64,000 bases of DNA from Amia ocellicauda (Eukaryota; Chordata; Actinopteri; Amiiformes; Amiidae). Of the stretch, positions 23,857-35,637 are shown piece by piece. The position numbers and the translations under genes are program-made. Below the pieces are notes generated by a model. It saw nothing but the letters and a program-made list of their open reading frames with translations. It was not told where the DNA came from and did no database searches. The stretch lies in the NCBI RefSeq assembly GCF_036373705.1, contig NC_089855.1, positions 4,254,501 through 4,318,500 on the forward strand. Reading direction: 5' to 3'. How positions within the stretch are numbered: position 1 is the first letter of the stretch; each line of letters begins with the position of its first letter.

Positions 23857-24560
23857 CTCTGAACAAAAATATAAAGGCAGCACTTTATTTAGATTTTACT
23901 GAGTTAAAGTTCATATAAGGAAATCGGTTAATTGAAATAAATGCATTCGGCCCTAATCTATGGATTTCAATTCTCCAGTGTTGAGGGAGCATTGATTGGC
24001 TGCTGACTGCAGGAATGTCCACCAGACCTGCTGTCGGGTCCAGACCCCGGTGAGGACGAGCCGCAGATGAGCTTCCCTGAGACATTTTCTGACAGTTTGT
24101 ACAGAAATTAATTGGTTGTGCAAACCCACAATGTCATCAGCTGTCCAGGTGGCTGGCCTCAGACGATCCCGCAGGTGGAGAAGCTGGATGTGGAGTCCTG
24201 GGCTGGCGTGGGACACGTGGTCTGCGGTTGTGAGGCCGGTTGGACGTGCTGACAAATTCTCTAAAACGACGTTGGATGCGGCTAATGGTAGAGAAATTAA
24301 CATTCAGTTCCCTAACATCTCTGGTGGACAGTCTTGCGGTCAGCATGACAATCGCACACTCCCTCAAATCTTGAGACATCTGTGGCATCGTGTTGTGTGA
24401 CAAAACTGCACATTTCAGAATGGTTTTTAATGTCCTACCACAAGGTGCACCTGTGTAATGATCGTGTGGTTTAATCAGCTTCTTGATGTGCCACAAAGGA
24501 GGCATGTCTTAGCAAAGGAGAAATGCTCATTAACAGGGATTTGGGAAAATGTTTGAGACA
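23857..24560 (-). mobile_element. Truncated Tc1/mariner element
   Basis: The left end lies after a TA and reads CTGAACAAAAATATAAA, a terminus familiar from fish Tc1-like elements. The minus strand encodes the N-terminal helix-turn-helix part of a Tc1 transposase (LRECAIVMLTARLSTRDV, NVNFSTISRIQRRFREF), then a frame change and QTVRKCLREAHLRLVLTG. The catalytic DDE region is missing and the transposase 5' side ends at a GA microsatellite, so this is a dead, internally deleted copy. Confidence 0.85.
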
Positions 24561-24573
24561 TAAATTTTAAATC

Positions 24574-24627
<54 letters not shown>
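24574..24627. repeat. (GA)n microsatellite
   Basis: A near-pure GA run of about 48 bp adjoining the broken end of the Tc1 remnant. Confidence 0.97.
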
Positions 24628-24628
<1 letters not shown>

Positions 24629-24989
24629 GTATGCTATATCTAAATTGTATGATTTCCAAGTCGGCTGTGAGCCAGCATGTCTCAGACAGTGGAAATGTGG
24701 TCTACTCCCCCTGTGTTTGGGATGGGGTTTGTGTGTGTGAAGCAACCTTTCCTGTCTGCTTCTCTGAAATAGTTGGCTCATACTGTGGTCTCACTGTGAG
24801 CGTGTCGAAGCCCAGCCGCTGTAGTCCCTGTGGAGGGACACTCAACACCACAGTAAGACACTAACCCTAGTAAGACAATGAGCTCTCAGACAATGAGCTC
24901 TCAGGTGAGAAATCAGTTGCAGCTTCTTACAGTTCGTGTTGCAGCCTGTGCGATTAACTACTTAATTTAATTAATCAGTGTCTTAATAG

Positions 24990-25850
24990 AACCATTTTGC
25001 TTCAGAATTATCATCCTGTCTCCTTTCTCCCCTTCCTCTCGACAACACTGCAGTGGGCTATTCACCATCAGCTGTCTGCATTTCTATCCTGTCACTCACT
25101 CCTTGACCCTCTGCAATCCAGCTTCAGCACAGCTCTCTCCTCAGAAACTGGTCTCCTAGCGTTTACTGTCTCCCTCAGCTCTGCTCATGCAGCCTCTCTC
25201 TCCTCTGTCTTTGTGCGGGGGCACAAATGGAAATTGGCAAGGCATTCAAGACAGAAAACAGGAGACACTTCTTCACACAGAGAGGCGTCACAATCTGAAC
25301 AAACTCCCCAGCGATGTGGCTGAAGAGACAATTTGGGAACATTTAAAAACAGACTGGATAGGATCCTTGGATCACTTAGTTATTAATGGACACCAAACGA
25401 ACACGATAGGGCAAATGGCCTCCTCTCGATGGGACACTTTCTTATGTTCTAATACACTGCGCCAATCCCTTCACTGGTTCCCGATCTCGGCTTGCATCCA
25501 GTTCAAGAATCTGTCTCTTACCGTTCTCTCTACCAGACTGCACTTCTACCTTCAGATCTCTCCTTACACTTCTTCCAGACCTCTCTGGTCCTCCTGCACC
25601 AGAAGACTAACTTAACCCCCTCTCTGCTCCCATTCAACCATTGCACCCCCAGTGGTAGAACAACCTTCCCACTGAGGTCAGGACCGTACAGCCCTGACTG
25701 ACACATCTGTTCAGATTGTACCTGTAATACAGCAGCTTGATCTCCTGTAGCTGTTGTTATTATGCACTTTATGTAACTATGCATCCTTTTGCTCCTGTAC
25801 ATGGTTCTGGATAAGGGGCGTCTGCTTTAAATAAATAATAAATCTGATCT
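24990..25850 (+). mobile_element. 5'-truncated L2-type LINE with an inserted LINE tail
   Basis: The plus strand encodes reverse-transcriptase-like sequence (NYHPVSFLPFLSTTLQW, LSAFLSCHSLLDPLQSSF) at 24998-25204, and a C-terminal L2-type stretch (LHWFPISACIQFKNLSLT) at 25449-25700. The 3' end is GGTTCTGGATAAGGGGCGTC plus TAAATAAATAA, a standard fish L2 tail. Between the two halves (about 25205-25448) lies a different 3'-tail sequence ending CTTTCTTATGTTCTAA, so one LINE copy appears to sit in, or replace part of, another. Several frame changes show it is inactive. Confidence 0.75.
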
Positions 25851-25894
25851 AAGACTTTCTCTGGGAATGTGTGTGTGTACCTGCATTTGTGTTG

Positions 25895-26050
25895 TCCTTT
25901 TCTGTGCCAGTGCGTGTGCACCTCTTTACACAGAGGGTTGTGGGAGACTGAAACATGATACACAGTTACATAGTTAAAGCAGGCAGACAGCTAGATACAC
26001 TAGGATGCTTCAAGGAACAGCTGGATGAATCATTTGGGTCAATAGGCATG
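25895..26050 (+). mobile_element. Second LINE 3'-end fragment
   Basis: Contains CTCTTTACACAGAGGGTTGTGGG followed by ATTTGGGTCAATAGG. It resembles the inserted tail at 25205-25448, which has CACACAGAGAGGCGTCAC followed by GGGCAAATGGCCTCC. Likely another 3' fragment of the same LINE family. Confidence 0.45.
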
Positions 26051-28000
26051 TATCAAAATTGTATGGATTTAGTTATTATTTACAATTATTATTTTGTTTC
26101 TGAGCTCCTTTCTCAACATGCCATGGCAGGTTTCTTACCCAACTGTGGTACAACTGCTTCCGACGTCTGAGGTTTCTAAAGGGAAGTAATGCAGACCAGC
26201 AATACAAAAATATTTATAACATTATTATCAATTTACTCTTATCGTGCGGCAGTGGCTATTAAGCAATTACTTTAGTGCTGTGATGCAATAGCCATGGTTA
26301 CCACATGTTCTGTACCCATAACACCTTTAATGTGCTGCCTGATTGTAGACCAGATTTAATTTATTCTATTAGTGTCAGTGTCAATATCTGTTAGCATCTA
26401 TATGTCTCCCTTCTGCCTCAGGGTATCATAGTTTGAATCATGCAGCAGATTCAGGTGCAATATCTATTTGAATTGTTCTAGACCTTAGTGCTCCATCTGA
26501 TACAGTTAAGCACAAAAAATAAAGAGTTTTGCTGGCATGTCTGGCACTGCTCTAAAATGGTTAAAATCATACTTTACCGGATGTCATTATTCAATTATTC
26601 TCTGTAGCCAAGATGTTGATTCTGCTTATGTCACCTGCCAGAGATCAGATCACCCCCGATTTGAGGTCCTTGCGCTGACTGCCTGTCAGATATTGAATTG
26701 AATGCAATATTCTAGCACTTTGTGCATGTTTTTATCACTGGTGTTTTCTTGCTGTGAGGCGCTCTGATATGACTTTTATATATGGCTTTTAAGGGTGCTA
26801 TGAACAATAAAGTTTATGTTTGTTATTGCTATTAATTTATACAGAAATATTTTATAATTAACACATTGTTTTAATAATATATTTCCAAGGCAGAAACACA
26901 GAGCATGTATAATGGGTGAGAGAGGCCCCAGGGACTGGGGTTGCTCTCCATTACTGCTCCTTTCTCTATCCGCATTTGCTCTTGCAATTTAAATTACAGT
27001 TCTACAGTGCTGATGTAGCTGTTGCCATGTTTCAGCTTTATCTCGGACTACACCTATATAGAATCACACACTGTAGCGCTGTTTTGCTTCCTGCTTTTAC
27101 TGAATAAAATGTCCCCCTTAGGGTGAGGGCCTCTGCTTGACAATCACAAAACAGTCCAAGGCTTTGCAGGATGTATTTGTTAATGTATTGAACCACAGAC
27201 CATATTAATATAGACATTTATCCTGCTTGTAGAAAATTGCAGATACCTCTGCTGAAAAAGTGTGAAACCACAGACTGGCCAGTCAGGCCTCTCTTTCCCT
27301 GTGGCCACTTTTATCAATGCTGGACATAACGCTGGTGATTCTATCAACGCTGGGCATGACACTGGGACTAATTCCTTTCTGCAAAGGGCTGTGATGTCTG
27401 CAGTCAGGACAGTGGAGATGAGAGCTGCCCATGTTCAAGGCTTTCCTCTCTTTCTCTGCTTCTTCTTCTTCTTTACATGTGGTGACAGGTGGGATGAACA
27501 ACTGTTTTAAATCATGTCAGGTGTTTTTGCAGTTAAGACACAGAAAGTGACTCACTTTATCGGATCCACACTAGTATCAACGCTTATAAGGTTATAAAAA
27601 CCTTATAAAAAACTAGAGAAAAAGGGAAGGAGACTGAACTGAAACTTATTTCTTCTCATACTGACTTTATTATAAGCCTAATTCCTTGACCAGTCAGCAC
27701 TTCTGTCCTGTTTTATATCCCTGGGAGCTAGAGACTTGGGGCTTTCAAATAAATGATCATAACTCCTTAAATTTGTATCCAAGTTTCACCCAGTTTGTCT
27801 TAAAAGTTGTATTTTGATTTTTTCATACAATTAAAAAAAAATCATAATTCTTAATTATGCTATTATTTATCTTGGAAAAAAGGTGTTAGTGTTGAAATAT
27901 AGTGTGTCTAATCATCATCAGCAATGCCGAAACTGCTATTTTCACCCAACAACTTCTACAAATTTCAAATGTAGTGGTATTTCAACTTAAACAGGAAATT
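26050..28000. other. Region without a recognised gene
   Basis: AT-rich DNA with many short poly-A/T tracts. No exon with family similarity was found on either strand. The short open frames show no domain signature. Confidence 0.55.
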
Positions 28001-28354
28001 GTGAGCCTTCATTGTGGGCTACAGCAACTAACAGGCTTGATCAATAGCTTAAACCATATTCCTTCACTTCAGCTCAAATTTAGAAAGGCATAAATTGCTG
28101 ATTGCTTTGGTTTCAGGTGTCTCTGCTCTCTGTCTCCAGGGCTTGTCACACAGGGGGTGGGCCATAGCAGAGACCATGATTCTGCTGTGAGGACACTGCT
28201 GTGACACGCACAACCTTCTTATTTTCAGTTTAACTGATGATGTCCGTGGTTTCAAAGAGCACACGCGTGTACATGTATTATAGTATTATAAAAATCTGTA
28301 CTGCCTTCTACTGGCTTCCACAGCAATTGTCTTATAAACTGACTTTTAAATTTG

Positions 28355-28423
<69 letters not shown>

Positions 28424-28709
28424 CATAAATAAATAACAAATATTAAAAAGGATACCTTTGAGAGAACCGCGAGGTTAGGTGTTGGGCTACAACCAAACGG
28501 CGATAAAACAAGAAAGGGTGTCTTACCTTACAGCACACAGTCAGTCAGTTTCCACTCAATCACTCACTCAATTCCAGAATTAAAGCCTTACAAACTCTTT
28601 CAATTTTGTTGTGTTTCCTTCCTTTTTCTTTTCCTTTGTATCTAACACTTGCTGATGTCGAGCTGCAGTAGCACATTTCTAACTGATAATTTGCAGATAA
28701 GCTGTGAAA
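28001..28709. repeat. Diverged segmental duplication, copy 1
   Basis: Two blocks, 28001-28148 (CATTGTGGGCTACAGCAACT...) and 28505-28709 (AACAAGAAAGGGTGTCTTAC...GATAAGCTGTGAA), recur in the same order and orientation at 29729-29877 and 29903-30089. Here the blocks are 356 bp apart, and the spacer includes an AAT microsatellite at 28360-28421. Sequence just beyond block 2 (about 28725) resembles sequence just before block 1 (about 27895), which suggests an older tandem array. Confidence 0.85.
28360..28421. repeat. (AAT)n microsatellite
   Basis: A pure AAT trinucleotide run of about 60 bp inside copy 1 of the local duplication. Confidence 0.97.
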
Positions 28710-29319
28710 ACTTGGTAGTATTGTTATATAGTTTGTCTAATCATGATCAACTATGCAGAATATTATAGTGCAGGTTGTCTAGTTTCATTTGATTGGTGTC
28801 GCATACCTGTACTCCTTAAAATGTCCATATTAATTACACAACTGAACTAATTTTATGCTTGGCTGGACCAGTTTAACTGTGTGGTTGAGCCATGCTGGGA
28901 TATCTTTAGTGAAGCCCTATGAGTTCTGGGCTCACGAATAGGCATCTAGGAAATCCAAAGCAAGACATTGGTTGGTTGATTAATTGATGGATTGCCTGCA
29001 CAAGTGAGATGTAATCTTGATGTTACACAGTGGGAGTACAGACGGATTTCTATGGGAGGAATGAACATAACCATATCTAGTAATAATTATCTGAGACACA
29101 GTTTCCTAAACCAATGAAAACACCAGGCAGCCACCACACCTGGACCTTTTCAGCTTCTGCAGCACATGTGACTGTTTAAAACAACTCCATTCAGCACAAT
29201 TCGCACAGACCTCTGCTGGCTGTCGCAAGCGTTTTGGACCTCCTAATACCACAGAATTGAGCGGCGTGCTTGTGAAAGTCTGGGTGAGGAAACCTCCTCT
29301 CTTTCCTGTGCTAACCAGT

Positions 29320-29334
<15 letters not shown>

Positions 29335-29378
<44 letters not shown>
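29335..29378. repeat. (CA)n microsatellite
   Basis: CT-rich then CA-pure dinucleotide run of about 40 bp. It directly precedes a stretch ending in a strong splice donor, CAG/GTAAGAC at 29449/29450. That stretch (about 29379-29449) could be a non-coding first exon of the GPCR at 31654, but this is unproven. Confidence 0.95.
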
Positions 29379-29379
<1 letters not shown>

Positions 29380-29728
29380 TGTGTCTGCCAGTTGCTTGCA
29401 CTGGGACACAGCTCTGGTGACACGGGCGCCTCTCTCGCACCACACTCAGGTAAGACACACCTGCCCTGGCAGCCTTCTGTCCAACCCTGCAGGCAGTCAA
29501 TGAGTTACTGTTCTGGAGGAAAAGACATTCCTATATACACACCACTGTGTCTTTTCTTTAATTTTGATTGGCTTATTTTTCCCCAACTAAGATCTCAATT
29601 ACTTAATTGAAACCTTAATTGGACATAGAATATGCTTCATTTGAGTTTTTTATTTGTATTATCGTGTCCAGAGGTAAAGGAAAGGGTTAAATAACTCAGC
29701 TCTCAGCTAGCGGTGGATGGACGAAATC

Positions 29729-30089
29729 TTGAGCATTCATTGTGGGCTACAGCAACTAACAGGTTTGATCAATAGCTTATATCATATTCCTTCACTTCAG
29801 CTCTAATTCAGTAAGGCATAAATAGCTTATTGTTTTTGTTTCAGATGTCTCTGCTCTCCATCTCCAGGCCTTGTCATTGTAATTTCCATAATAATAATAT
29901 TAATAAAACAAGAAAGGGTGTCTTACCTTACAGCAGACAGTCGGACTGTTTCCACTCACAATCAAAGCCTTACAAACTCTTTCAATTTTGTTGTGTTTCC
30001 TTCCTTTTTCTTTTCCTTTGTATCTAACACTTGCTGATGTCGAGCTGCAGTAGCACATTTCTAACTGATAATTTGCAGATAAGCTGTGA
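29729..30089. repeat. Diverged segmental duplication, copy 2
   Basis: Second copy of the two blocks described at 28001-28709. Here they are only 25 bp apart (29878-29902). Identity to copy 1 is high enough to read by eye, with scattered substitutions and small indels. Confidence 0.85.
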
Positions 30090-31500
30090 AGTCGCTTCCT
30101 TCACATACTGCCCTTGAGCACACACTGAGGGGCTGCAATACACACAGTTGACACAGGCTCGGGAGACATCCTGGGTCTTTGCTCAGCTCTCAGGTCACTC
30201 GAGGGGGAGTATAAATGCCCAGAAGCCTGAGTACTCTAGTAAGCATGGCACTATTTCAAAAACACAGATCTCCACTGAAGTGGGACTCGGTTGGATTGTG
30301 TTTATTAGGAATCAAGCAGATGTCCCACTTTGATTTCAACTGAAATGATTGCACACACTCACAATCTAAGATTTTTCCTTTTCCAGTACTTTTTCTTTTT
30401 TTAGATAAAGCTGCTGCTTAATTTAAGATTTTCTGAGTTCTTAATTACTTAATTGAACCATATATTGCATTGTTAGTTCAATTAAGGATTCAAAAAAGCA
30501 ATATAGAGCTCAGTGAAAAAAAACAGCAGGGCTGGGAGTGCTCCAGGACCGGTTTTGCCTCTGTGGAGGAATACAATACACAGCTGATCTGGGCGTCGTG
30601 ATGGTGTGCAGAACATTTCCCATGTTCCTGTGGTGTACTGAACTGCTCCATGATGCGCCGTTTTCACTGTACAGAGCAGTCATTGAGTAGGCAACCTAAC
30701 TATAAAGCACTCAAATTAAAACCTGGGTTCAAAATTTGTACATTTGCACAGGCTTCTATATGCCAAAGGAAAGGAGGAAAAAGATTGTTTCAATTAATTA
30801 ATTAACTAATTGAGAGCACAGGGGCACACAGGACAGCTGAAGGCAGGACAGTCCAGCCTCTTTGATGCTTGCAACCCTGAGAAAGTCTTGTGTGTGTGGT
30901 TTGCTTGTGGTAGCACTGAACAGGATGCTAGCTATTTTTATACGTATCCTGCTGTGCTAGGTGGTTTAACATACATTTCCAATACAAATATTAAAACTTT
31001 GCAGTGGGGTGCATATTCAATTTGCATATTAAGATTATGAGAACTGTATCACCATCACCAAATTCATTGTACAATGCTGGAAGTACCTTGAAATTTCCTG
31101 CTGCATACTGCAGGATCATGCCGATATTAAATCCCTAGGACCTGCATGACTCAGAGTATCCTGGAGGCGGTCTTATCTAAATGTCATAAATTACAGAAAC
31201 ATTACCTTTAGAAAAAAAAAACAATTTCTGTTCCTCTCTAGAAGGTGTAGCTGTGCACAGCAGTTTGAGACAGACTCTCCATGCTTGTTCCTCTGAGAAG
31301 ATTAGCTTTTCTAGTTCACTGGCAAAAATCTCCACCACAGCATGTAACACAGCAGACTTCGGCCCCTCTGGTTTCTCCAGAGCCGAGATAAGCCAGTCAC
31401 CTCAGCGTCCTTCAGATACTGAAGAGCAGCTTACAACTTACAACTTGTCTAGTGTCGTGAGTTTTGCAGGCATCTGTGGTTGGCAGTGCAGTGCAGTGTA
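30090..31500. other. Region without a recognised gene
   Basis: Intergenic or 5' flanking sequence of the downstream GPCR gene. No exon or repeat family identified. Confidence 0.5.
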
Positions 31501-31653
31501 GAAAACAAAAAGCCAGGCTGAAGATAGTGAATGTTCATCATATCTATTAAATATATGACTGTCCCATGTGTGTGTATCTTCTTATATTTCTCTGTGACTT
31601 ACACTGCTGAGCTCTCTCTCCCTCTTTCTCTCTCCTCACAGCAAGTTCCCTCA

Positions 31654-32793
31654 ATGGCTGGTATTGGGACCACTAGTGGGTCAGAGGCCTTCTCCTTGCT
31701 GCAGCCCGGAGCCCTCAACACCTCGGCACCTACGGTCAACACCAACAACACCGCTGTGCACAGCATGGGGTCTGAGGCGTCACGCGTGGCCCAGATGATC
31801 ATCACCATCCTGATCTTCCTGGTCGGCATCCCCCTGAACCTGCTGGTGGTGTGGGTGCTGGGCGTGCGCGGTTGGCGGCGGGAGGGCAAGAGGGCGAGCA
31901 ACAGCAGCTTCGGCGTGTACGTGGTGAACCTGGCGCTGGCGGACCTGGTACTGGTAATGAGGACCCCCCTGGCACTGGGCTACCTGGCTAACCACTTCCA
32001 CTGGCCCTTCGGTCTGCCCGCCTGTCGCCTGGTGATGTTCTTGCGCGTACTGGGGCTCTACGCCAACGCCTTCCTGCTGTGCGCCATCAGCATGGAGAGG
32101 TGCCTGTGCCTACTGCGTCCCGTGTGGTACCGCCTGCGCCGCCGGCCCTGGGTGGTCCACCTGGTGTGTGGCCTGCTCTGGGTGCTGGCCTTCTCCCTCA
32201 GCACCCCCTACATCGCCACCAGCCAGATAAAGTCTATCAACAGCCGCAGCCAGTGCATGCCGAGCGGAAAGCTCAGGCTGGCTCTGTTCATCACCGAGAC
32301 CCTGCTGGGCTTCCTGCTGCCACTGCTGCTCTTCCTCTCCTGCAATCTGGCCGTGCTGCTCACCGCCCGGCAGGTAGAGGGTGCTAGCGCCGCACGGGCC
32401 TCCATCTCCACCCTTGCTACCTCTTCCTCCGCCTCCTCTTCCCCCTCCCCCTCCTCTCAGCGCTACACCAGGCTCTACAGAGTGCTCTTCCTCACCATGC
32501 TGCTCTTCCTCACCTGCTGGGTGCCATACTTCACCTTCCGCTTCCTGGGGAAGCTGTCGGAGTACTGGCAGAACCAGAGTCTGACTAAGGTGTTCTATCG
32601 AGGGGAGTACACCTCTCTGTACCTGGTGTACCTTAAGAGTGCACTGAACCCCGTGCTGTACGTGTTCGCAGGGAAGGGGCTGGGCGGCGCTGTCAAGGCC
32701 TCACTGCTGTCCGCAGTCGAGCGCATCTTTAACGAGGACACGTCTGACTACAGCCGTAGGCGCTCTCTCCGGGGCCGGGACTCGCTGGTGTAG
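31654..32793 (+). CDS. Class A chemoattractant-type GPCR, PTGDR2-like
   Basis: Seven-transmembrane receptor of 379 residues encoded in one exon. The exon begins at a CTCCTCACAG acceptor at 31641 and the chosen ATG is 13 nt inside it; the reading frame upstream of the acceptor is intronic. The N-terminus carries N-glycosylation sites (NTS, NNT). Landmarks in order: NLALADL in TM2, the conserved Cys at the start of TM3 (LPACRL), MERCLCLLRPVWY in place of DRY, CWVPY in TM6, NPVLYVF in TM7, then an Arg/Ser-rich tail. The third intracellular loop has a Ser/Pro-rich insert (SSSASSSPSPSS). The RCL..RPVW stretch after TM3 and the acidic start of the tail resemble the prostaglandin D2 receptor 2 (CRTH2), but chemoattractant receptors are close to each other and LTB4R- or GPR32-like assignments are possible. 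It would signal through Gi at the plasma membrane of leukocytes if that identity is right. Poly(A) signal at 33194. Confidence 0.9.
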   Translation: MAGIGTTSGSEAFSLLQPGALNTSAPTVNTNNTAVHSMGSEASRVAQMIITILIFLVGIPLNLLVVWVLGVRGWRREGKRASNSSFGVYVVNLALADLVLVMRTPLALGYLANHFHWPFGLPACRLVMFLRVLGLYANAFLLCAISMERCLCLLRPVWYRLRRRPWVVHLVCGLLWVLAFSLSTPYIATSQIKSINSRSQCMPSGKLRLALFITETLLGFLLPLLLFLSCNLAVLLTARQVEGASAARASISTLATSSSASSSPSPSSQRYTRLYRVLFLTMLLFLTCWVPYFTFRFLGKLSEYWQNQSLTKVFYRGEYTSLYLVYLKSALNPVLYVFAGKGLGGAVKASLLSAVERIFNEDTSDYSRRRSLRGRDSLV

Positions 32794-33193
32794 CGAGAAC
32801 TGTTTCCTCCTGGCCACGGGATACCCACAAAGGGTGGCAAGGCATTTGACCTGGACTTCTGTGCAGAACTGATGATAGTGAATGTATGTTACATTTTCAC
32901 TGTAGAGTTCGATGATTTGAATAGTTTTGTCTGTAGCATTTCTGTCTTCTACATTTAGTTGATAGCAAAAAAAAAAAAAAAATGTTTTAGGAGGAATTTT
33001 ACCAGTTTCTTGTAAAGAATGTTTTTTCTTTTTACAAAAAATTTATACAAATATACAAATATATAAATATAATTTATATATATTTTTTATATTTTATACA
33101 ATTCTATTTTTGTATGTAATTCAATGTCATTTCTTTATTTTGCTGTGACATGTCAGGTTCTTTGACAAACATTTCTCTGATGGTTCTTGTTCA

Positions 33194-33199
33194 ATAAAA
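33194..33199 (+). terminator. Polyadenylation signal of the GPCR gene
   Basis: AATAAA in GTTCAATAAAAATATT, about 400 bp after the stop codon, at the end of an AT-rich 3' UTR. Confidence 0.8.
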
Positions 33200-33369
33200 A
33201 TATTTTCAGTCACTAAAATGTTTGTGAATACCATGTCTATTGCTAAAAAGATTTTTCTCCTATAACAATCTGCCACCCATAGGAGTTTTTGATTTTCTCT
33301 CCTCCGTGCTGAATGGTTTATTGGTTGATTATTTATGGTTTATTTATTTGTTCTTTGTTAATTTAGTTT

Positions 33370-33448
33370 TTCTATATTGATTCAGTAAAGTGCTGTGTGG
33401 CTACCCAGCGAAGGGCGCTATACTACATACAAATTGATTGATTTTGAA
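33370..33448 (+). repeat. Fish retroelement 3' tail
   Basis: Contains AAGTGCTGTGTGGCTACCCA, then AGGGCGCTATACTACATACAAATTGATTGATT. This resembles the widespread fish tail that ends in GCGCTATATAAAT and TTGATTG repeats. Only the tail is present. Confidence 0.5.
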
Positions 33449-34160
33449 TTTTCTAATGAACAATTACGTAGTTTACAATGCCAATCAAGAAACGGCCTGA
33501 TTTATTGGTTAAAGGAAGGTTTTAGCCCCCCCACTAAGGGGAATGAGCCCAGGAGCTGCTGTGGAGGCAGAAAACCAAGTGCATGTGTGTTGGGAACCAG
33601 TTGTTTAGTTTATTGAGCGGAAGTGGGTTGTGGCAATCGGGCTGGTCTTCTCCCCCGATTTCATTATGAAATCCAGACGCTCGCTGGTTTACTGGGGACC
33701 ATGTTGAGCATTGAGCCCCATGGGTGCCTTCAGTCTGTACCGCAGGGTGGTTAAAAAACTAAAGAGACCGTGGCTATGAAAACAGAGTATCTTCAAAAGT
33801 ATTAACTCTGCAAACAGGAAGGCAAGCGTGATATATCAAACCAATATGAAAACCGCAGTGAGAAGTTCTCACAAAGGAAACCGTTGTGCAGTTATCCAAT
33901 TACACACAACAACTCTCACACTGGTCTCAGAGGAATGTGGCCACACACAGCCAGAGACTTAGATATAGCAGTAAAAGCCACAGTCCTAACCTTCACATAC
34001 ACTCTCATTGTACCAACACGTACATACCCCACAACACTGCCTGAACACCACACTGTGCACAATGAACACTTAAAACACACAGTCCTTATTACACACTCAC
34101 ACACTGCTCAAGGGACTGGAGCAAGAATGGATTAAAAACTTTTGAAAACAGGTTTTGTTT

Positions 34161-34166
34161 TTTATT
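34161..34166 (-). terminator. Polyadenylation signal of cenpq
   Basis: AATAAA on minus, about 410 bp past the cenpq stop codon, in an AT-rich context. First clear signal downstream of the gene. Confidence 0.5.
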
Positions 34167-34572
34167 TAAATAAAGCATATATATATATTGAATAATATCA
34201 TTGAAAAACCAGCTGTATCACTTGGCTTAGAAACAACATGTTTTCCTTAACAAAGCAAATGCTTAACATCTTGTAGTGAAGTACAAGAGGCAGATAGACA
34301 TAGACTGGATACATCTGAACTGTGCATGGTCCCCCCCGCTGCAGATATCAGTCGGGGTCTCACACACCAGGGGGCCGCAGTCCTGCACATTGACATCCAG
34401 CACAGTAACTACACGCAATAAAAAAAAAAAAAACATTTTAAAAAGCCATTGGATTTAAAGATTAAAAGTTCAGTGAAGTAACTGGTAGCTCGAGTGGGTG
34501 CCATGTAAAAACCAGCTCCTGCAGTGTGAGTCAGCTGGGGGCAGGGGGCCTCAGGCAGAGGGGCAGGGGTCT

Positions 34573-35589
34573 CTATCTCGGCCGTGCGCTCTGCTGCAGG
34601 GTGTCGGCCTGCCCGTGGGCGAGCTCCAAGAAGGCCCCCATGTCCTTCAGCTCTGGGGACTCCTGCAGCACCTGTGCCAGCTGCAGGGCAGAGCCAGCAT
34701 TGGGTACCAGTCTCAGCATCTCCTCCTGCCAACAGGACACACAGGCAGAGACAGGCACACACATACACACACACACAGGCAGGCAGAGAGACAGGCACAC
34801 AGACACAGGCAGAGAGACAGACACACACAGGCAGAGAGACAGGCGCACACACACACACACAGAGGCAGAGAGACAGGTACACACACACACACACACACAC
34901 ACAGGCAGGCAGGCAGAGACAGGCACACACACACATACATACACAGGCAGAAAGACAAGCACACACACAGGCAGGGAGAGAGACAGGTGCACGCACACAC
35001 ACACACACACACAGGCAGAGAAACAGGTGCACACAGACACACACACACACATATACACACACACAGGCAGAGAGACAAGCACACACGCAGGCAGGGAGAG
35101 AGACAGGTGCACGCACACACACACACACACACAGGCAGAGAAACAGGTACACACACACACACACACAGGCAGAGAAACAGGTGTACATACACACACACAC
35201 AGGCAGAGAGACAAGCACACACGCAGGCAGGCAGAGAGACAAGCACACACGCAGGCAGGGAGAGAGACAGGTGCACACACACAGACACAGGCAGAGAAAC
35301 AGGTGCACACACACACACAGGCAGAGAAACAGGTGCACACACACACACACAGGCAGAGAAACAGGTACACACACACACACACACACACAGAGGCAGAGAA
35401 ACAGGTGTACATACACACACACACACACACACAGGCAGAGAGACAAGCACACACGCAGGCAGGCAGAGAGACAAGCACACACGCAGGCAGGGAGAGAGAC
35501 AGTTGCACACACACACACACACACATACACACAGACACACAGGCAGAGAAACAGGTGCACACACACACACACAGGCAGAGAAACAGGTG

Positions 35590-35637
<48 letters not shown>

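Noticed and set aside
31531-31653. Upstream extension of the GPCR frame
   Set aside because: It crosses a clear polypyrimidine tract and AG acceptor at 31641, so it is intron; the receptor start at 31654 fits class A length.
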